The notes under the pieces are model-generated. The model had not been told where the DNA came from. It searched no databases and was given only the letters and a program-made list of their open reading frames with translations. From Anthostomella pinea (taxonomy: Eukaryota; Ascomycota; Sordariomycetes; Xylariales; Xylariaceae): DNA of 64,000 nucleotides. The stretch spans positions 8,618,001 to 8,682,000 of the forward strand of contig CAUWAG010000003.1 in assembly GCA_963556695.1 (NCBI GenBank). The letters run 5' to 3'. Of this stretch, positions 11,286-22,856 are shown piece by piece (position 1 is the first letter of the stretch; each line of letters begins with the position of its first letter). The position numbers and the translations under genes are program-made.

Positions 11286-14200
11286 TATTTACGGCAATGG
11301 AGTTTAGTCTGGTTTGAATACCCTTTGATGCGGCCCTAGCTTGAGGGCCGTCCTGGATCCCACCGCTTGCGGCTTCATGTTTCCGGTGTTTCCGGTGTTT
11401 CCAGGCGGGTTCTGGTTATGTCCCCTGATGAGATCATGTTAGGTAGCGTTCTGAATTAGGACTTTGGGCAGAGAATGGAGATAATCCCACCCCTCTGCTA
11501 TAAGACAGGCCGTGCTAAGCCCTGCTGACCTCGCGTTGATTACTCGGTGAGATCGGTTTCGGCGACATGTGGTTACATGGTATAACCATGGTTATAACCC
11601 CCCAGGCCGCGTTACTGGCTCTGGAGGATCCGAACCAACCAATCAATGCGTGACCGGGCTGAACATGCAGTGTCCTTTGGTCCTAGTGCTATCGGATGTT
11701 GTGACATGTCACATTGAGCAGTGGACCGCCCAGATCGCACTGCAACCCACTGAACAAGCTTGACATAAGAAGAAAGGCGCTGCGGGGGGGAGCTCTGAGT
11801 GTTTCGTCTTTGTTGAGAATAACGTTCACGCAGATACCTGGCACTTGCCACTCTACGTTTTTGACGAGTCACAGGAGCTGCCACGCGGTTTTCTGTCCTG
11901 GAGGATTGGACGACATGCGTGTATGCCATGTGGTGGCTGAGCAAACCAGAAACCCCTAATGACCTGATATCCGATTTGGAATTTCGACAAAGTACAAGCG
12001 CTGTAGGAATAAGAAACCTTGCAACGGGGCTCTGTAGTTCCCCGTTGCCGATCATGGATCACGCAGTCTAGGCTTACCATGGCTGCATATGTCAGCATGA
12101 GCTGAGATCCGAAGGATCAAACCCCCTGTATAAAGATCGAAGACCCTGCCAAGTCCTGAGTCCTTGGCTGGTGCCGGCCTCCCGCCTCCAGCCTCCAGAG
12201 TTGCCCCGAAGCCCTTGCCCAAATATTCCAAACTCGCCTGATGCTTCCTGACTCTCGAGACTCGCGGCGACCCAAGACGGGACTGGCAGCCCTCTTTTGC
12301 TTCGTCTCACCGGCGGCCTGCAGGTACATGGGCTCTGCGCTGCCTGGTCCCATTATCGTCACGCCTTCAGTGGCGGAGCAGACCCAGCCTCTTGGCACTC
12401 GTCTCTGCTATGGGAACTTCCTATCTGAGGCTATCTCGATCGCTAATTCGCTACCCCTGAGCCGTAATTGGTCGCAAGGTCAATCCTGCGCAGGCTCGGA
12501 TTAAGGTTCGGATGGTGACACTGCCCGGGCCGGGAAATGTGACCAGATGTGACCAACCTTGCAGTCGGCCGCTGTCAGGATGTGGAGTCATGTCCGTTGC
12601 AAGACTTCTAATTAAGGATTTTGAGTTAAGCGAGGCCGACGATCCGAACTTGCGTCCGGTACCAGTTTGTATGTGCTGCATGCCAGCATGCTTGTGATCG
12701 TCGCCTCGGATCAGACGCAATGTTGTGATACTCTATCAAACAACCGCTGTTACTAGGACCCTGGTCATCAAGGATTCCCCAGAGCCACTCCTAGTCGACT
12801 CGTGGAAGTTTTGGGAAAGTCTCATTCTGCTTCTGCCTATCACCGTTGCATGGCATTCGGTTTTCATTCGGTGGCGGGTAGCACGTTAGTTGACACACCC
12901 GCAAAAGGAGCTTTTCCACGGAAAACACCACTACACAATCATGACGGCTAGAACCAAGGGAAATGACGGGACCTATTGAACGAACGGCTGCCCCTTCGAT
13001 CCCACACCCAGTGATTGCTTGGGACCATAGTGAGTTGGGAGTCTGGGGCGGCCAGAGAGGCTCGATAAGCACAGGAGCCATGGGCAAGAATCGGGTATGT
13101 TCCCAGCAGCGTGACGACCACGCGACTGGGACGCCCTACCCAGATTCGATCCGACGATAAGCAAGCTTGCAGCGTGGTGGTTAACGTTGACCGACACCCG
13201 AGCCCAACGTTGACGTTCGTTGGGAATATAACCATATAACCTGATATCTTGTTTGACATTGACCGAACGCGCGTAGTGCCACGTAACAGGATCCATACCA
13301 CGCGGCGTATGGCTCGTGGGGTTGGGAGCAAGCGAGAGACCCCATCAATGAGCAGCTGCATATGCCGCCCTCAGTCGCACACGGGAAGCCTAGCGAGAGC
13401 GCAGCTCCGGCACTTCAAACGCCACGGCATGATCTACCTGCATGCCGTGGTACCATCGCCGCCGGACGAATGTGGGCGTGCCATCGTTGCCGGAGGAAGT
13501 GGGCGCCGACTATGTGAACGTAACAAGAAGCTCCCACCACGGAGCCGTTACCTGCCTAACGGGTCATTCCTGCCGACGGCTCTACCAGACTTCTATTCGA
13601 AACACCTATAGATACGACGAGCAACCTTAGATTAGCCACAGAAAGAAGCAATTGTTCTGGGAATTGTCAATTCGAAGAGCTTGTTTTTCTTGTTGCTTAC
13701 TGCGATGCCGTACCTCACTCTCAGATGCTACTCACATAATGTGACGGTATGCGGAGAGGGGGAGACTCCCACGCAGCATCGCTTGCCGATGGACCTGCCG
13801 ATGGAACCCCCGATGGAACCCCCACGTGTGAGCCCCATCATTGATACGCTCAGAGAAAACTCCATGGAAGGCTTGGCCGGTAGGACAATCGTAGGCCATC
13901 CAAGATTCATCCTTCGTCCCAAGATGCCAAGGCGACGCCGTTGCACTCCGGTCCTTAGCACTCTGATTAAGAATCACAAGCCGCGAGCGAAGGCGTGGAG
14001 TACCCCCTAAGGAGTTTGTCCGGCTCGGCGCTGGGCCTGCACGGCGAACCGAGCGTAACATGACGTTACTGAGGTGACAGATCGGGCCAGAGTACGGGAC
14101 CATAACGAGGTGGTGTTATCAAGCTGTGACATAAGAAGAAGCCGATACCTGCCCTTCCAGGCCAGCTCTGCACCTTTATCCGCGACACGTTGGCGTTGTA

Positions 14201-16522
14201 AAGGCTGGCCAACATATGTGCGATATATGTCGTGACGTCTGGCCCAATTGCCACGCAGTGGATGGGTTACAATCAAAGAATCCGAATCTCCTTCGACGGA
14301 TGGGTTGCAATCAAAGAATCTGAATTTCCTTCGACGGGTGGATTGCAATCAAAGCATCCGAATCTCCTTCGACGACCACTGCGACCTTTGGCACGGAAAC
14401 GGTTCAACAACAGCTGTATACCGAAGAGAGAGAAGGGCGCCTAGACATAATGGACCCGCATGCTTTCACGCACTGTTCGACTTGGCGGTACCTGCAGAGA
14501 AAAAGAAAAGACACGTGGGAGAATTGGAATACTCGAACCGGCGACAAGCAAAACGTGGTTTGAGGAGTCAACCCCTTGCTCATGCCCTTGCACGGTCGAA
14601 CCGAGCTTAAACGCTGGCAGAGCTGCAATGACTCGAGCGTGCCCGACAGATACAATGACGTGAGCCCTACGACAAGCCCAAGGTCGAGGTTCGAGGGTCT
14701 TGGTATTTGGAATGGCTCTTGGCGATGGTATCAGCTTATATCAGCTTATCTTGTATCAGCTCATTCGCGTCAATCTAGACTCAGATGAGTGACCAGACTA
14801 TAGGTGAGGACTAATCAAATCTTGAGTTTCGCCCTGCACGAGGCGCCAGGAGGGCAGGTGATAATTCGTCGGGCGTCTATTGACTGGTGCAGGTGAGTGG
14901 TACACACCATAGGGGAACTGGATACTCATCTCTTACCAGAGACTACACCGCAAGTGAGCATGTTCTTCAGCCTCTTATCGGAGGCTACACACCACAAGTG
15001 ATAAGGCTGCTCAACCCTTGCCACAGATTCGTCAGTCTACTGTGGTCCCAGTATCGTCGAGCGAAACGCGGCTATACAACAACGTATCAACTACGACCAC
15101 ACTTCCCAGACCGATGCCGTATAGCGTACCAGAATTAGCCTTCATACCTTCCGCTCACGGATGGCTTGAAACATCTCTCGACAAAAGGGCCGGCCGGCAA
15201 GGACGCGTCGTTCCCTGGTTCGGCGCACGTCGGGGCGGGCCACAGTCGTTGAACCGGTCCCGCCCCCGTCTGCACACGGCAGCCTCCGAAGCACATCCAC
15301 AAGCCGCTGAGCAGGTCAGTCTCACGGGCAGCGTGTGGGCACGAATCGCGAAGGTCCTTTCCACACACAATTGGTGCGGGATGTGGCCCAATCGAAAACA
15401 TGTTCCAGACCTTGGAGTTATGGACCATATTCGTGGTATAACAACGAACAACGCGTCTTCTGCGACGGCATGTCGTCGGTTGAACGGCACAGCCGATACA
15501 GTCACCGGGATCGCGTGGTCATGCCATTGCCGCTCTTGGTTGTTGGCCCGCCTCGGTAAAAGATCCGAATCGCTTCCCAGGAATGGAGATCCGAATCCCG
15601 GCGTGCACGGCGAACTGCTGTGCTGCCGCCTCTTATTGCCATTCATACCCCAATTGATAAAACACCCAATCCCACTCACTGCTCATGTTGCGTCTTGGAA
15701 GTGTCACGAGACTGGGTTCTTTCGGGAGTCATCACTTCAAGCGGTGCTACCCGGTACCTAAAGTAAGTAATTGCTCAGGGGCTACACGACAGCCAGCATC
15801 CAGCATACCCCTGAGCAGCCGTTGAAATCTCCGGTGGGTGGCTTATCTCCAGCGCCACAGCTGGCCCCATATGTGTCCCCGGGCTCTGGCTTTGCATGTT
15901 TCCAGTGAGGCTTTAGTGCAGGTTTCGCCCGCTGTACACCTGCAGCGCTTCGGGTGCCGGCGCAGGCCGGTCTTAGAGGGCGGAACCCACCAGACCTCTG
16001 CTTGCGATGCAGGTCCACTGCTGTGCCACCTGTGGACGAACCCGTCGTGCAAACCGCTTGTGCTCTGTCTCACCTCACATCCTTTGCTTCCTATCACGAC
16101 CCAGTTCTGTTACCGGCAAGCTGGTTAGATGCAGTAACGTCAATTACACTCATATCATTGTTTCGCAAATCTGGCATCTCATAACCGTCATTGATCACCC
16201 CCACATTCTTGACTTGACCTCGAACACGCTCCGGCCCAGGGGGGACTTCACTACCGACAGTCACGGTATCTTACTATGAATGAGAGCTATTCATGTAACA
16301 CTGTCGGGTCTATCAATTCATGAATATGAGTCGATGTTACGCATGAAGGCCATAACGCAACCGCGTTGGAGGATATCAAGTGACGAGATCTACGCATTCC
16401 ATACCCTACAAACCTGGCTCCGCTGCCAAAGTTAACCTCAAAATTCTCTGCCATTGCCTCGTGTTGAGACCCAAGCTGAAGACTCGGCGTTTTGAGACCT
16501 TTGGGAAACAGGGAAGGTTGCA
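11286..16522. other. 5.2-kb spacer without a convincing gene
   Basis: Several frames stay open for 100-250 codons (for example 15018-15761 plus), but their peptides are rich in Arg, His, Cys and Trp with no motif or codon bias, so I treat them as chance. It contains a 38-bp tandem repeat at 14260-14373 and a near-palindrome around 11579-11600 (GGTATAACCATGGTTATAAC). The last few hundred bases are the guanine deaminase promoter. Confidence 0.5.
14260..14373. repeat. Tandem repeat, 38 bp, three copies
   Basis: Three units starting GGATGGGTTACAATCAAAG lie end to end at 14260, 14298 and 14336. Almost all differences are transitions (for example CCGAATCTCC versus CTGAATTTCC). It is in a non-coding spacer. 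The lack of unique spacers rules out a CRISPR-like array. Confidence 0.88.
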
Positions 16523-18014
16523 ATGGCACCCCCGAATAATGGGAAGAATCAGCTGATTCTTGGCACCTTTATCCACAGCAGGAAGCTTGATGAACTTCAA
16601 TACCTACACAACACGGCTGTATGCGTCGATACCTCAGGAAAGATCGTCGCTATAGAGCCGGAGTGCGACCAGGCCAAAGCCGAGTCTACGCTGTTTCCCA
16701 GACTCCGCTGGAGCGCTGAGGAAGTCATGGTCACAGTCGGGAAGGATAGCCAGTTCTTCTTCCCCGGCTTCGTCGGCAAGTCCACACAGATTCGGCCCAC
16801 AAACGCCCGTCTGTCTGCTAACAGGGTAAACAGACACGCACCTGCATGCTTCACAGTACCCCAATGTAGGCATCTTCGGCAAGTCGACGCTGCTGGACTG
16901 GCTGAACACCTACACGTTCCCCATGGAAGCCTCTCTGTCCTCGCTTCCCAAAGCCCGGAGGGTCTACACGCGGTGCATCAGACGGACCCTGGCGCACGGC
17001 ACGACCACGGCAGCCTACTACGCGACAATTCACGTGGAGCCCACCAACCTGCTGGCGGACCTCTGTCTCTCCATGGGCCAGCGCGCCTTCGTCGGCCGCG
17101 TGTGCATGGACCAGCTGGGCCCGGCCTACTACCTCGACGAGTCGCCCGAGCAGGCCATCGCCGCGACGCGCGCGACCATCGACCACATCCGCGGCATAGA
17201 CGCCAACTTCGACCTCGTGAGCCCCATCATCACCCCGCGATTCGCGCCGGCCTGCAGCGCGGACACGATGCGCCAGCTCGGCGAGCTGCAGCGAGAGACA
17301 GAGCTGCCGGTGCAGACGCACGTCTCGGAGAACGCGGGCGAGATCGCGCTGGTGAGGGAGCTGTTCCCCGACAGCACGAGCTACGCCGACGTGTACGACC
17401 GGTACGGGCTGCTGGGCGAGAAGATGATACTGGCCCACGCCGTGCATCTCAGCGAGGAGGAGGCGGACCTCATTGCGCGGCGCGGGGCCAAGGTGTCGCA
17501 CTGCCCCTGTAGCAATTCTGCCATCACGAGCGGTGAGGCCAGGGTGCGCTGGATGCTGGAGAAGGGCATTGGGGTAGGTCTGGGAACCGACATGAGTGGA
17601 GGCTACAGCCCCAGCGTGCTCGAGGCGGCGCGGCAGGCGAGCCTGGTGTCGAACCATCTGGTGATGCCCGGTGGGAAGCTGCACGAACTCCCCCAGGAAG
17701 AGCGCGAGAAAGCCAAGCTGAGCGTGGAGGAGGTGCTGTACCTTGCCACGCGGGGCGGTGCCGAGGTCGTGGGGCTCAGAGACAAGATCGGCGCCTTCGA
17801 GGTGGGCATGGAATGGGACGCGCAGCTGATCGGCCTGGGCATGGTGTGCGAGGAGGCCGCCGAGGACGACATGGAGGACGAGGGCAATGTGGACGTGTTT
17901 GGCTGGGAGCCCTGGGACGAGCGCGTCGCCAAGTGGGTGTTCAATGGCGATGACCGGAATACCAAGAAGGTGTGGGTGCGCGGCCGGCTTGTACACGAGC
18001 GCAAGGAGAACTAG
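16523..18014 (+). CDS. Guanine deaminase
   Basis: Zinc amidohydrolase that converts guanine to xanthine and ammonia in cytosolic purine catabolism. 477 residues in two exons (16523-16775 and 16834-18014). The intron is of the GC-AG type (G|GCAAGT ... GCTAACAGGGTAAACAG); only this donor rebuilds the invariant GFVDTHLHASQYPN, with the metal-binding HxH at residues 87 and 89. Other family motifs are HVSEN, HAVHLS and GTDMSGGYSPS (the last metal-ligand Asp). Length matches eukaryotic guanine deaminases. The C-terminus has an acidic insert (EEAAEDDMEDEG) common in fungal homologues. No purine genes are adjacent. The 390-codon open frame on the opposite strand is a shadow caused by GC-rich codons. 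Confidence 0.95.
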
Positions 18015-18460
18015 ATAGAACATTTAGAGACTAGATAGAGGTATCCTCGCGGTATAGAGCAAACTCTGGAGTAGACTCCATTGTCTAAGCATGTCCTAGC
18101 TGGGGTATGTGAAAGTAGGTAAAATCTTGAACAGACGAATCGTGCTTCTGCTGGAATGATATCTATTGAGTTGATCTGACTCGTGCTGAACCACTTCCGC
18201 AGCCAAAACGTTAAGTTCATCTAGTCGTCACGCATCCATCAGGGAGAAAACCATTACACCGACTACACAGGCCAAAATATAGAAGGAAAAAGAACTGTCC
18301 GACGCTGGAGTTTCCACCTCTCACAGAGACCGGTCCATCACCACGCCGCCTCAAAGACGGAAGTCGATCAGGAAACAGGATCTTACAATTTGGCCGAGTC
18401 CTCACTCTCGCCCTTTCTGTCAAGATCAGGTCGGCGAACATAAAGCACTACACCATGCAA
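18015..18460. other. Convergent 3' spacer
   Basis: Downstream ends of the guanine deaminase gene (+) and the SRR1-like gene (-) meet here. Nothing else is seen. Confidence 0.5.
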
Positions 18461-19913
18461 TTAACCATGCTCGTCCTCCGGGATATCGATCTTGATATAG
18501 CCCTCACACAGCCTCCGGACCCGCGGCGTCGTCGGATCATCCATGTACTGCCTGTCCAGCATGCAGCATCAGTAAACACGTACAAGAACCACCAAGCCTC
18601 CTGAAGGGGAGATCGTCGTCAAGAAACAAGTCCATAAAGCAGACGAGAAAAAACCAGAAGAAAAAAAACCCGAAGGCCACGGGGCAAAAAAATTGACACT
18701 CACCTATGCCACACCGCCACCCCGTCAGCATTCCGCACATACCAGCCCGGGCCCCTCTCCTCCGATTCCTCGCTGACACACGGCCTCCACAGCATGGCGG
18801 CCGGCATCGCGACATCGGCGATGATCTCGCGCACGGGCGCGAACGGATTCAGCGAGACGACGAGTGTATGTTCGTCGACCTCGGCGAAGCCGCCCACGCC
18901 GAAGCTCCCCACGACCTCGCCGCCCTTCTCGGTCAGCAGGGCGCGGCACTTGTCGGTGTAGGTGGGGTCCTGGAACAGGAGCCGGATAGCCGCTGTTTCC
19001 CTTTCCCCCTCTTCCGTTTCCTCCCCGGCGTGGTCCTGGTGCTGCTCCTCGCGGTAGATCCGCACCAGCGCAGCCCGAACCGCAAACGCCAACGCGTGCT
19101 GCGCCCGACAGGCACAAACATTATAGGGGGCGATATATTCGCCCTCCCTGTCTTCAACCGCATGGACCAGGTCTCCGAGGCCGAAACACCCGATCTTGGA
19201 GATGCGCACCGCACCCCTGCTCGAAAAGGCCAGCCTGAGCGCGTCTGCGCCGTAGCGGTGGCTTGGCATCTTGTCCCAGGCCGCCATGGCGGCGTCGAGG
19301 TGGGTGCGCGCGTGCGATAGCGTGTGCTCGCCTTCGGCCTTAGCCTTGCGCGTCTGCGTGCGCAGCTCCATCGTGCAGTTGGCCCTCTGGAAGGGCTACC
19401 GCGTCCCGGTGTGCGGGTCGTGGAGCGGGTTCGGGTCCGTTAGGTGGCGGGAGGACCGGAGGAAGAGCACTGGCGCGGGACTGCAGGGTTTTGATATTTA
19501 ACTTATTAGCAGCACCGTCGCAGAGATGAGGAGTGAGGGAGAGAGAGAGTGAGTGAGTGAGTGGGAAGGTCTTTTCGAGACGTAACTTACAGCGGATCCT
19601 CATTTTCAGGGGGCCTATTATCAAATCGATTACCAGCGCCCTCGACACGCACCTCGACATCGTTCCCAGTCAGCGTCGGCAGCCTGACGACCTCGTCGCC
19701 GCGCTCCAGCTGCTCCTCCACGGCGCGCAGGCCCTCTTTGGTCCAGAAGGGCTCGCCATACTCGTACAGCTGCTTGGAAATATCGTAGATCTTGCGCTCC
19801 CTCGCGGTCCATACGCGGTAGTTGCCGGCGGCCGCTGCGTCCTTGAAGTCGTCGCGGATCAGTAAGCGGTAGGGGTGGAATGTCGCCTGCTCGCCGGTCT
19901 TCTCGTTGACCAT
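18461..19913 (-). CDS. SRR1-like domain protein, with an in-frame stop codon
   Basis: Fungal member of the SRR1-like family (plant SRR1 acts in phytochrome B and circadian signalling; the fungal role is unclear). Exons read 19913-19591, 19480-18704 and 18551-18461 (introns 110 bp and 152 bp, GTAAGT and GTGAGT donors), 397 codons in one frame. Family features are the core KIGCFGLGDL, the block LLFQDPTYTDKCRALLTEKG, then EVDEHTLVVSLNP and VREIIADVAMPAAML. The last exon encodes DDPTTPRVRRLCEGY and ends PEDEHG. A TAG at 19398-19396 lies between HTGTR and PFQRANC, in sequence that otherwise reads as coding. Splicing instead to the AG just before GGCCAAC would skip it in frame. The start is uncertain: frame stays open upstream to about 20030 without an ATG, so an upstream exon is likely. 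Confidence 0.75.
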
Positions 19914-20708
19914 GAGGCCGGTGGGCGGATCGGTGGGCGATGATACGAGGAGGCCTTTTGAGGGGCTCGTGCCGCTTCGTGGTGTAGCAGATGCCGAGGT
20001 GGCTGATATGATCCATGTTTGGGTACTGTGCGGGCTGAAAAGTGGTGAAATAGGTAACTGTTATTATGATCTCGAGGTTACAGTAGTCGGCATCTGTTGT
20101 GGCATAGTGGGAAGGAAACCTAAAGTAGAGAAGCAAATTGATCCCTCGTATATATAGACGATTTACGGTGGCAACCCAGGAAGTCACGGACATAAAGCCG
20201 AAGAGCCGTCGAGGCAAACACAGGTAATGAACGCTAGGGAATGGTTGTAAATGGATGGCGTTGATGCTGCCTGGCTGAAGTGTTGACTCTCATCAACATC
20301 TGTTGTCAGGCGGTGTGTAGGATATCCATTCACAATCGCTTCGCTGGTCATGTCTGCAAAACATCATTAAACTTGTCGTGTACCAAATATTCGGACGTAG
20401 TCATTCGTACGTATATTGGGAATGCAGCTATATCATTCACACGTGGTGCGTCAACCACCTTGAAGATGTTGGTCCGCCCATACCCAATGCCTCCAGCGTC
20501 CTTTAGTGTATGGGATATGGCAAACGATTCACCCTCCCCCTTTCCCCACAACATTTTATCGTACCACTTGACCCGAGAACAGATCCATGCAAGGTTTCAC
20601 CAGAGATCTCACCCGCAGCGACTCATCCAGTTCATGTACGTCCAACTCGTCACACCCATGCCACGAATCACGTAAGCCCCGCCCACGACACCACCCCACG
20701 ACACCTCG
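19914..20708. other. Spacer / probable 5' part of the SRR1-like gene
   Basis: The first roughly 120 bases remain open in the SRR1-like frame with a Ser/Thr/Pro-rich peptide and are probably coding. A TATATATA stretch lies near 20150. The remainder, to the MFS stop at 20709, shows no gene. Confidence 0.4.
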
Positions 20709-22261
20709 TCAAAACACCTCCTTAACCCTCCAGCTAACAGCCACGACGCGCGCGCCGAGGAAGCAGCTCATAGCGATCACATACGACAACGCCGCAAAGA
20801 TGATCAGCGCCTGCCAGCCCTGCTCGCCATGTCCGAGCCCCAGCAGCGCGCCGCCAATGGGCACGCTCGTCAGCGTGCCGAAGCTGCCCGTCATCAGCGC
20901 GGTCGAGTAGAAGCGGCCGTAGTCGCGCGCATCGCAAAGCTGACCAATACAAACCGGATACAGCCCGAGGTTGCTGCCGCTGGCGAAGCCGAACGTGACA
21001 ACAAAAACGATCAGCAGGGCGTGCGAGTCGCGCGCCGGCAGCCAGAAGGCCAGGATCGTGACGGCGCACAGCGCGTTCGTGATGACGATGACGTTGAAGC
21101 GGCCGATGCGGTCGGCGAGCAGGCCAGGCAGGCAGCGGCCGAAGAAGGAGCCGACGTTCAGGAGCGACAGCAGCGTGTAGGCGGCGTTGGCGTCCTGGCC
21201 GTGGGCGGCCGCGTAGCTGACGATGAAAGTCAACGGGACGAAAAGTCCCCACTCCATGAACCAGACGCCTGCGCAGCACAGGCTGAACTTGAGGTCGCGG
21301 AACAGCGACCAGTCCGGCATGACCGAGGCGCGGCGGGTGCTCGGCGGCAGGCGCGTGCGCACGAGCAGGTTGGCGATGACGGACAGGAAGAGCAGGATGA
21401 GGCCGATGATGCGCGTGCTCCACGCGAACCCGATCCGGGGCAGCACGGCCTGCAGGTAAAGGGGGAACACGATGCCGCCGATGGAGCCGGCAGTGGCGGC
21501 GACGCCCGTGGCGAGGCCGCGGCGCGCGCGGAAAAAATGCGCGATGACGCCGTAGGCCGGGACGTTAAGCAGGGCGCCGCCGAGGCCGCCGAGGACGGAG
21601 TAGCACAGCATGATCTGGTAGTATTCTGCGTGCGTTAGCAACTATATCTACCTAACTTTAGGGTCCAACAACCACATGAGTAGTCTTAAGTCTCACCTTT
21701 GCACAACCCCAGCAGCAGCTGACTAGCGACGACCAGCAAGCTGCCAACGGCAACCAGCAGCCGCGGCCCATGGCGGTCGAAGAGGGGCCCGACCTGGATG
21801 CCGGCAAAGAAGACGATGAACAGGTACGTGCTGAAGACCCAGCCGATGGTCGACGAGCTGTAGCCCTGGAGCTGGTGCGTCGAGAAGTACGACTCGAAGA
21901 CGGCGGCGCTGTTGATGATGCCGTACACTCCTACCATGGCGCAGAACGACCCAGCCACGACGAGCCAGGCCTGCAGTCCGCCCTCGGGGAAGTCGGTGGC
22001 GGTCTCTGCGAACTCTTGGGGTTCGACGGCAGCGGCGGCAGTAGCAGTGGGTTCGCTCCCATCACCGACCGAGGCTGGCGGTGGTCCTACGGCATGATGC
22101 CGTTGTGCTTCACGGTCCCCCTCGGGGGAAGAGCCTGAGTGAGACTCATAGGGCTTTTCGTGGTGTTGTTGCTCCGGCGGGGACGCGAGTCCGGCCGCCG
22201 GGACAGTTTGATTCTTCACGAAGCAGCTGTCATCTGCATTTTTGTGCGGGCCGAGGGTCAT
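20709..22261 (-). CDS. MFS transporter, monocarboxylate (MCT) type
   Basis: Plasma-membrane major-facilitator carrier of the fungal monocarboxylate-porter-like group; the substrate is not predictable. Two exons (22261-21697 and 21625-20709) with a 71-bp intron (GTGAGA...TGCTAACGCACGCAG) give 493 residues. A hydrophilic, acidic N-tail of about 95 residues precedes the group signature FPEGGLQAWLVVAGSFCAM. About 12 hydrophobic segments follow, with the loop 2-3 motif GPLFDRHGPR and the later GLLADRIGRFN, both corresponding to the MFS signature G-x-x-x-D-R-x-G-R/P. Splicing joins LLLGLCK to EYYQIMLCYS exactly as in homologues. It is followed downstream, same strand, by the SRR1-like gene. Confidence 0.92.
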
Positions 22262-22856
22262 AAACCGAGTCCCGACCTTCTGCTAAGTGTCCGATATTGG
22301 GCAATAAGCAATTGATTGATTCTGTCTCGTAGTAGGAGACGACAGCGTTTCGTATCCTGCGCTATCCCATCCGGACCCTTCGAAAGGGCTGTTGGAGAGA
22401 GAAAGAGAAAATGTGCCAGCGTTTGGATCGTGGGGAGAGTGGATTCTTATGGTGTTTGGCATTTGCACCAAACCCACTTATTACCTAATGGTTTCGATTC
22501 CATGTCGTTGGCTTGCACTAAAATAATTGAACATTCCCCAGCCACTAACGGCAGCCAACTGCTTTGGCCGAATCCGGGGTTATGATCGCAGGTAGGTCGC
22601 TGAAGAGTTCTCAACTACCTTATCATAAATGCATCTGTGATCCATATATTTGATCCAAGGCACCATGTATGACACGACCAACTGTATCTACGCCAACGCC
22701 GTTCCCCGTATGTAATGTCTATCCAGCCAGTATATATAGGTACGTAAAGATAAGAATCCCGTCCGACGCCTTTGCACGTCACTGCCTCTCCTCTCCTACC
22801 CGAAGTATAATCAGGCAGGTTATACAGAAATTAACCCAGCAGGCAAAGATGGATGT
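22262..22856. other. Spacer between two MFS genes
   Basis: Promoter of the MCT-type carrier and 3' region of the second carrier. No gene is seen. Confidence 0.5.

Noticed and set aside
14260..14373. CRISPR-like array
   Set aside because: Units are directly adjacent with no spacers, and the genome is eukaryotic.
15018..15761. 247-codon open frame on the plus strand in the 5.2-kb spacer
   Set aside because: No domain, no codon bias, no plausible homologous feature; treated as chance.
16851..18023. 390-codon open frame on the minus strand
   Set aside because: Antisense shadow of the guanine deaminase gene; the peptide is His/Val/Leu-rich with no motif and arises from GC-rich codons.
20829..21638. 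269-codon open frame on the plus strand
   Set aside because: Antisense shadow of the MCT-type carrier; composition is Arg/Ala/Gln/Asp-rich and unlike a natural protein.
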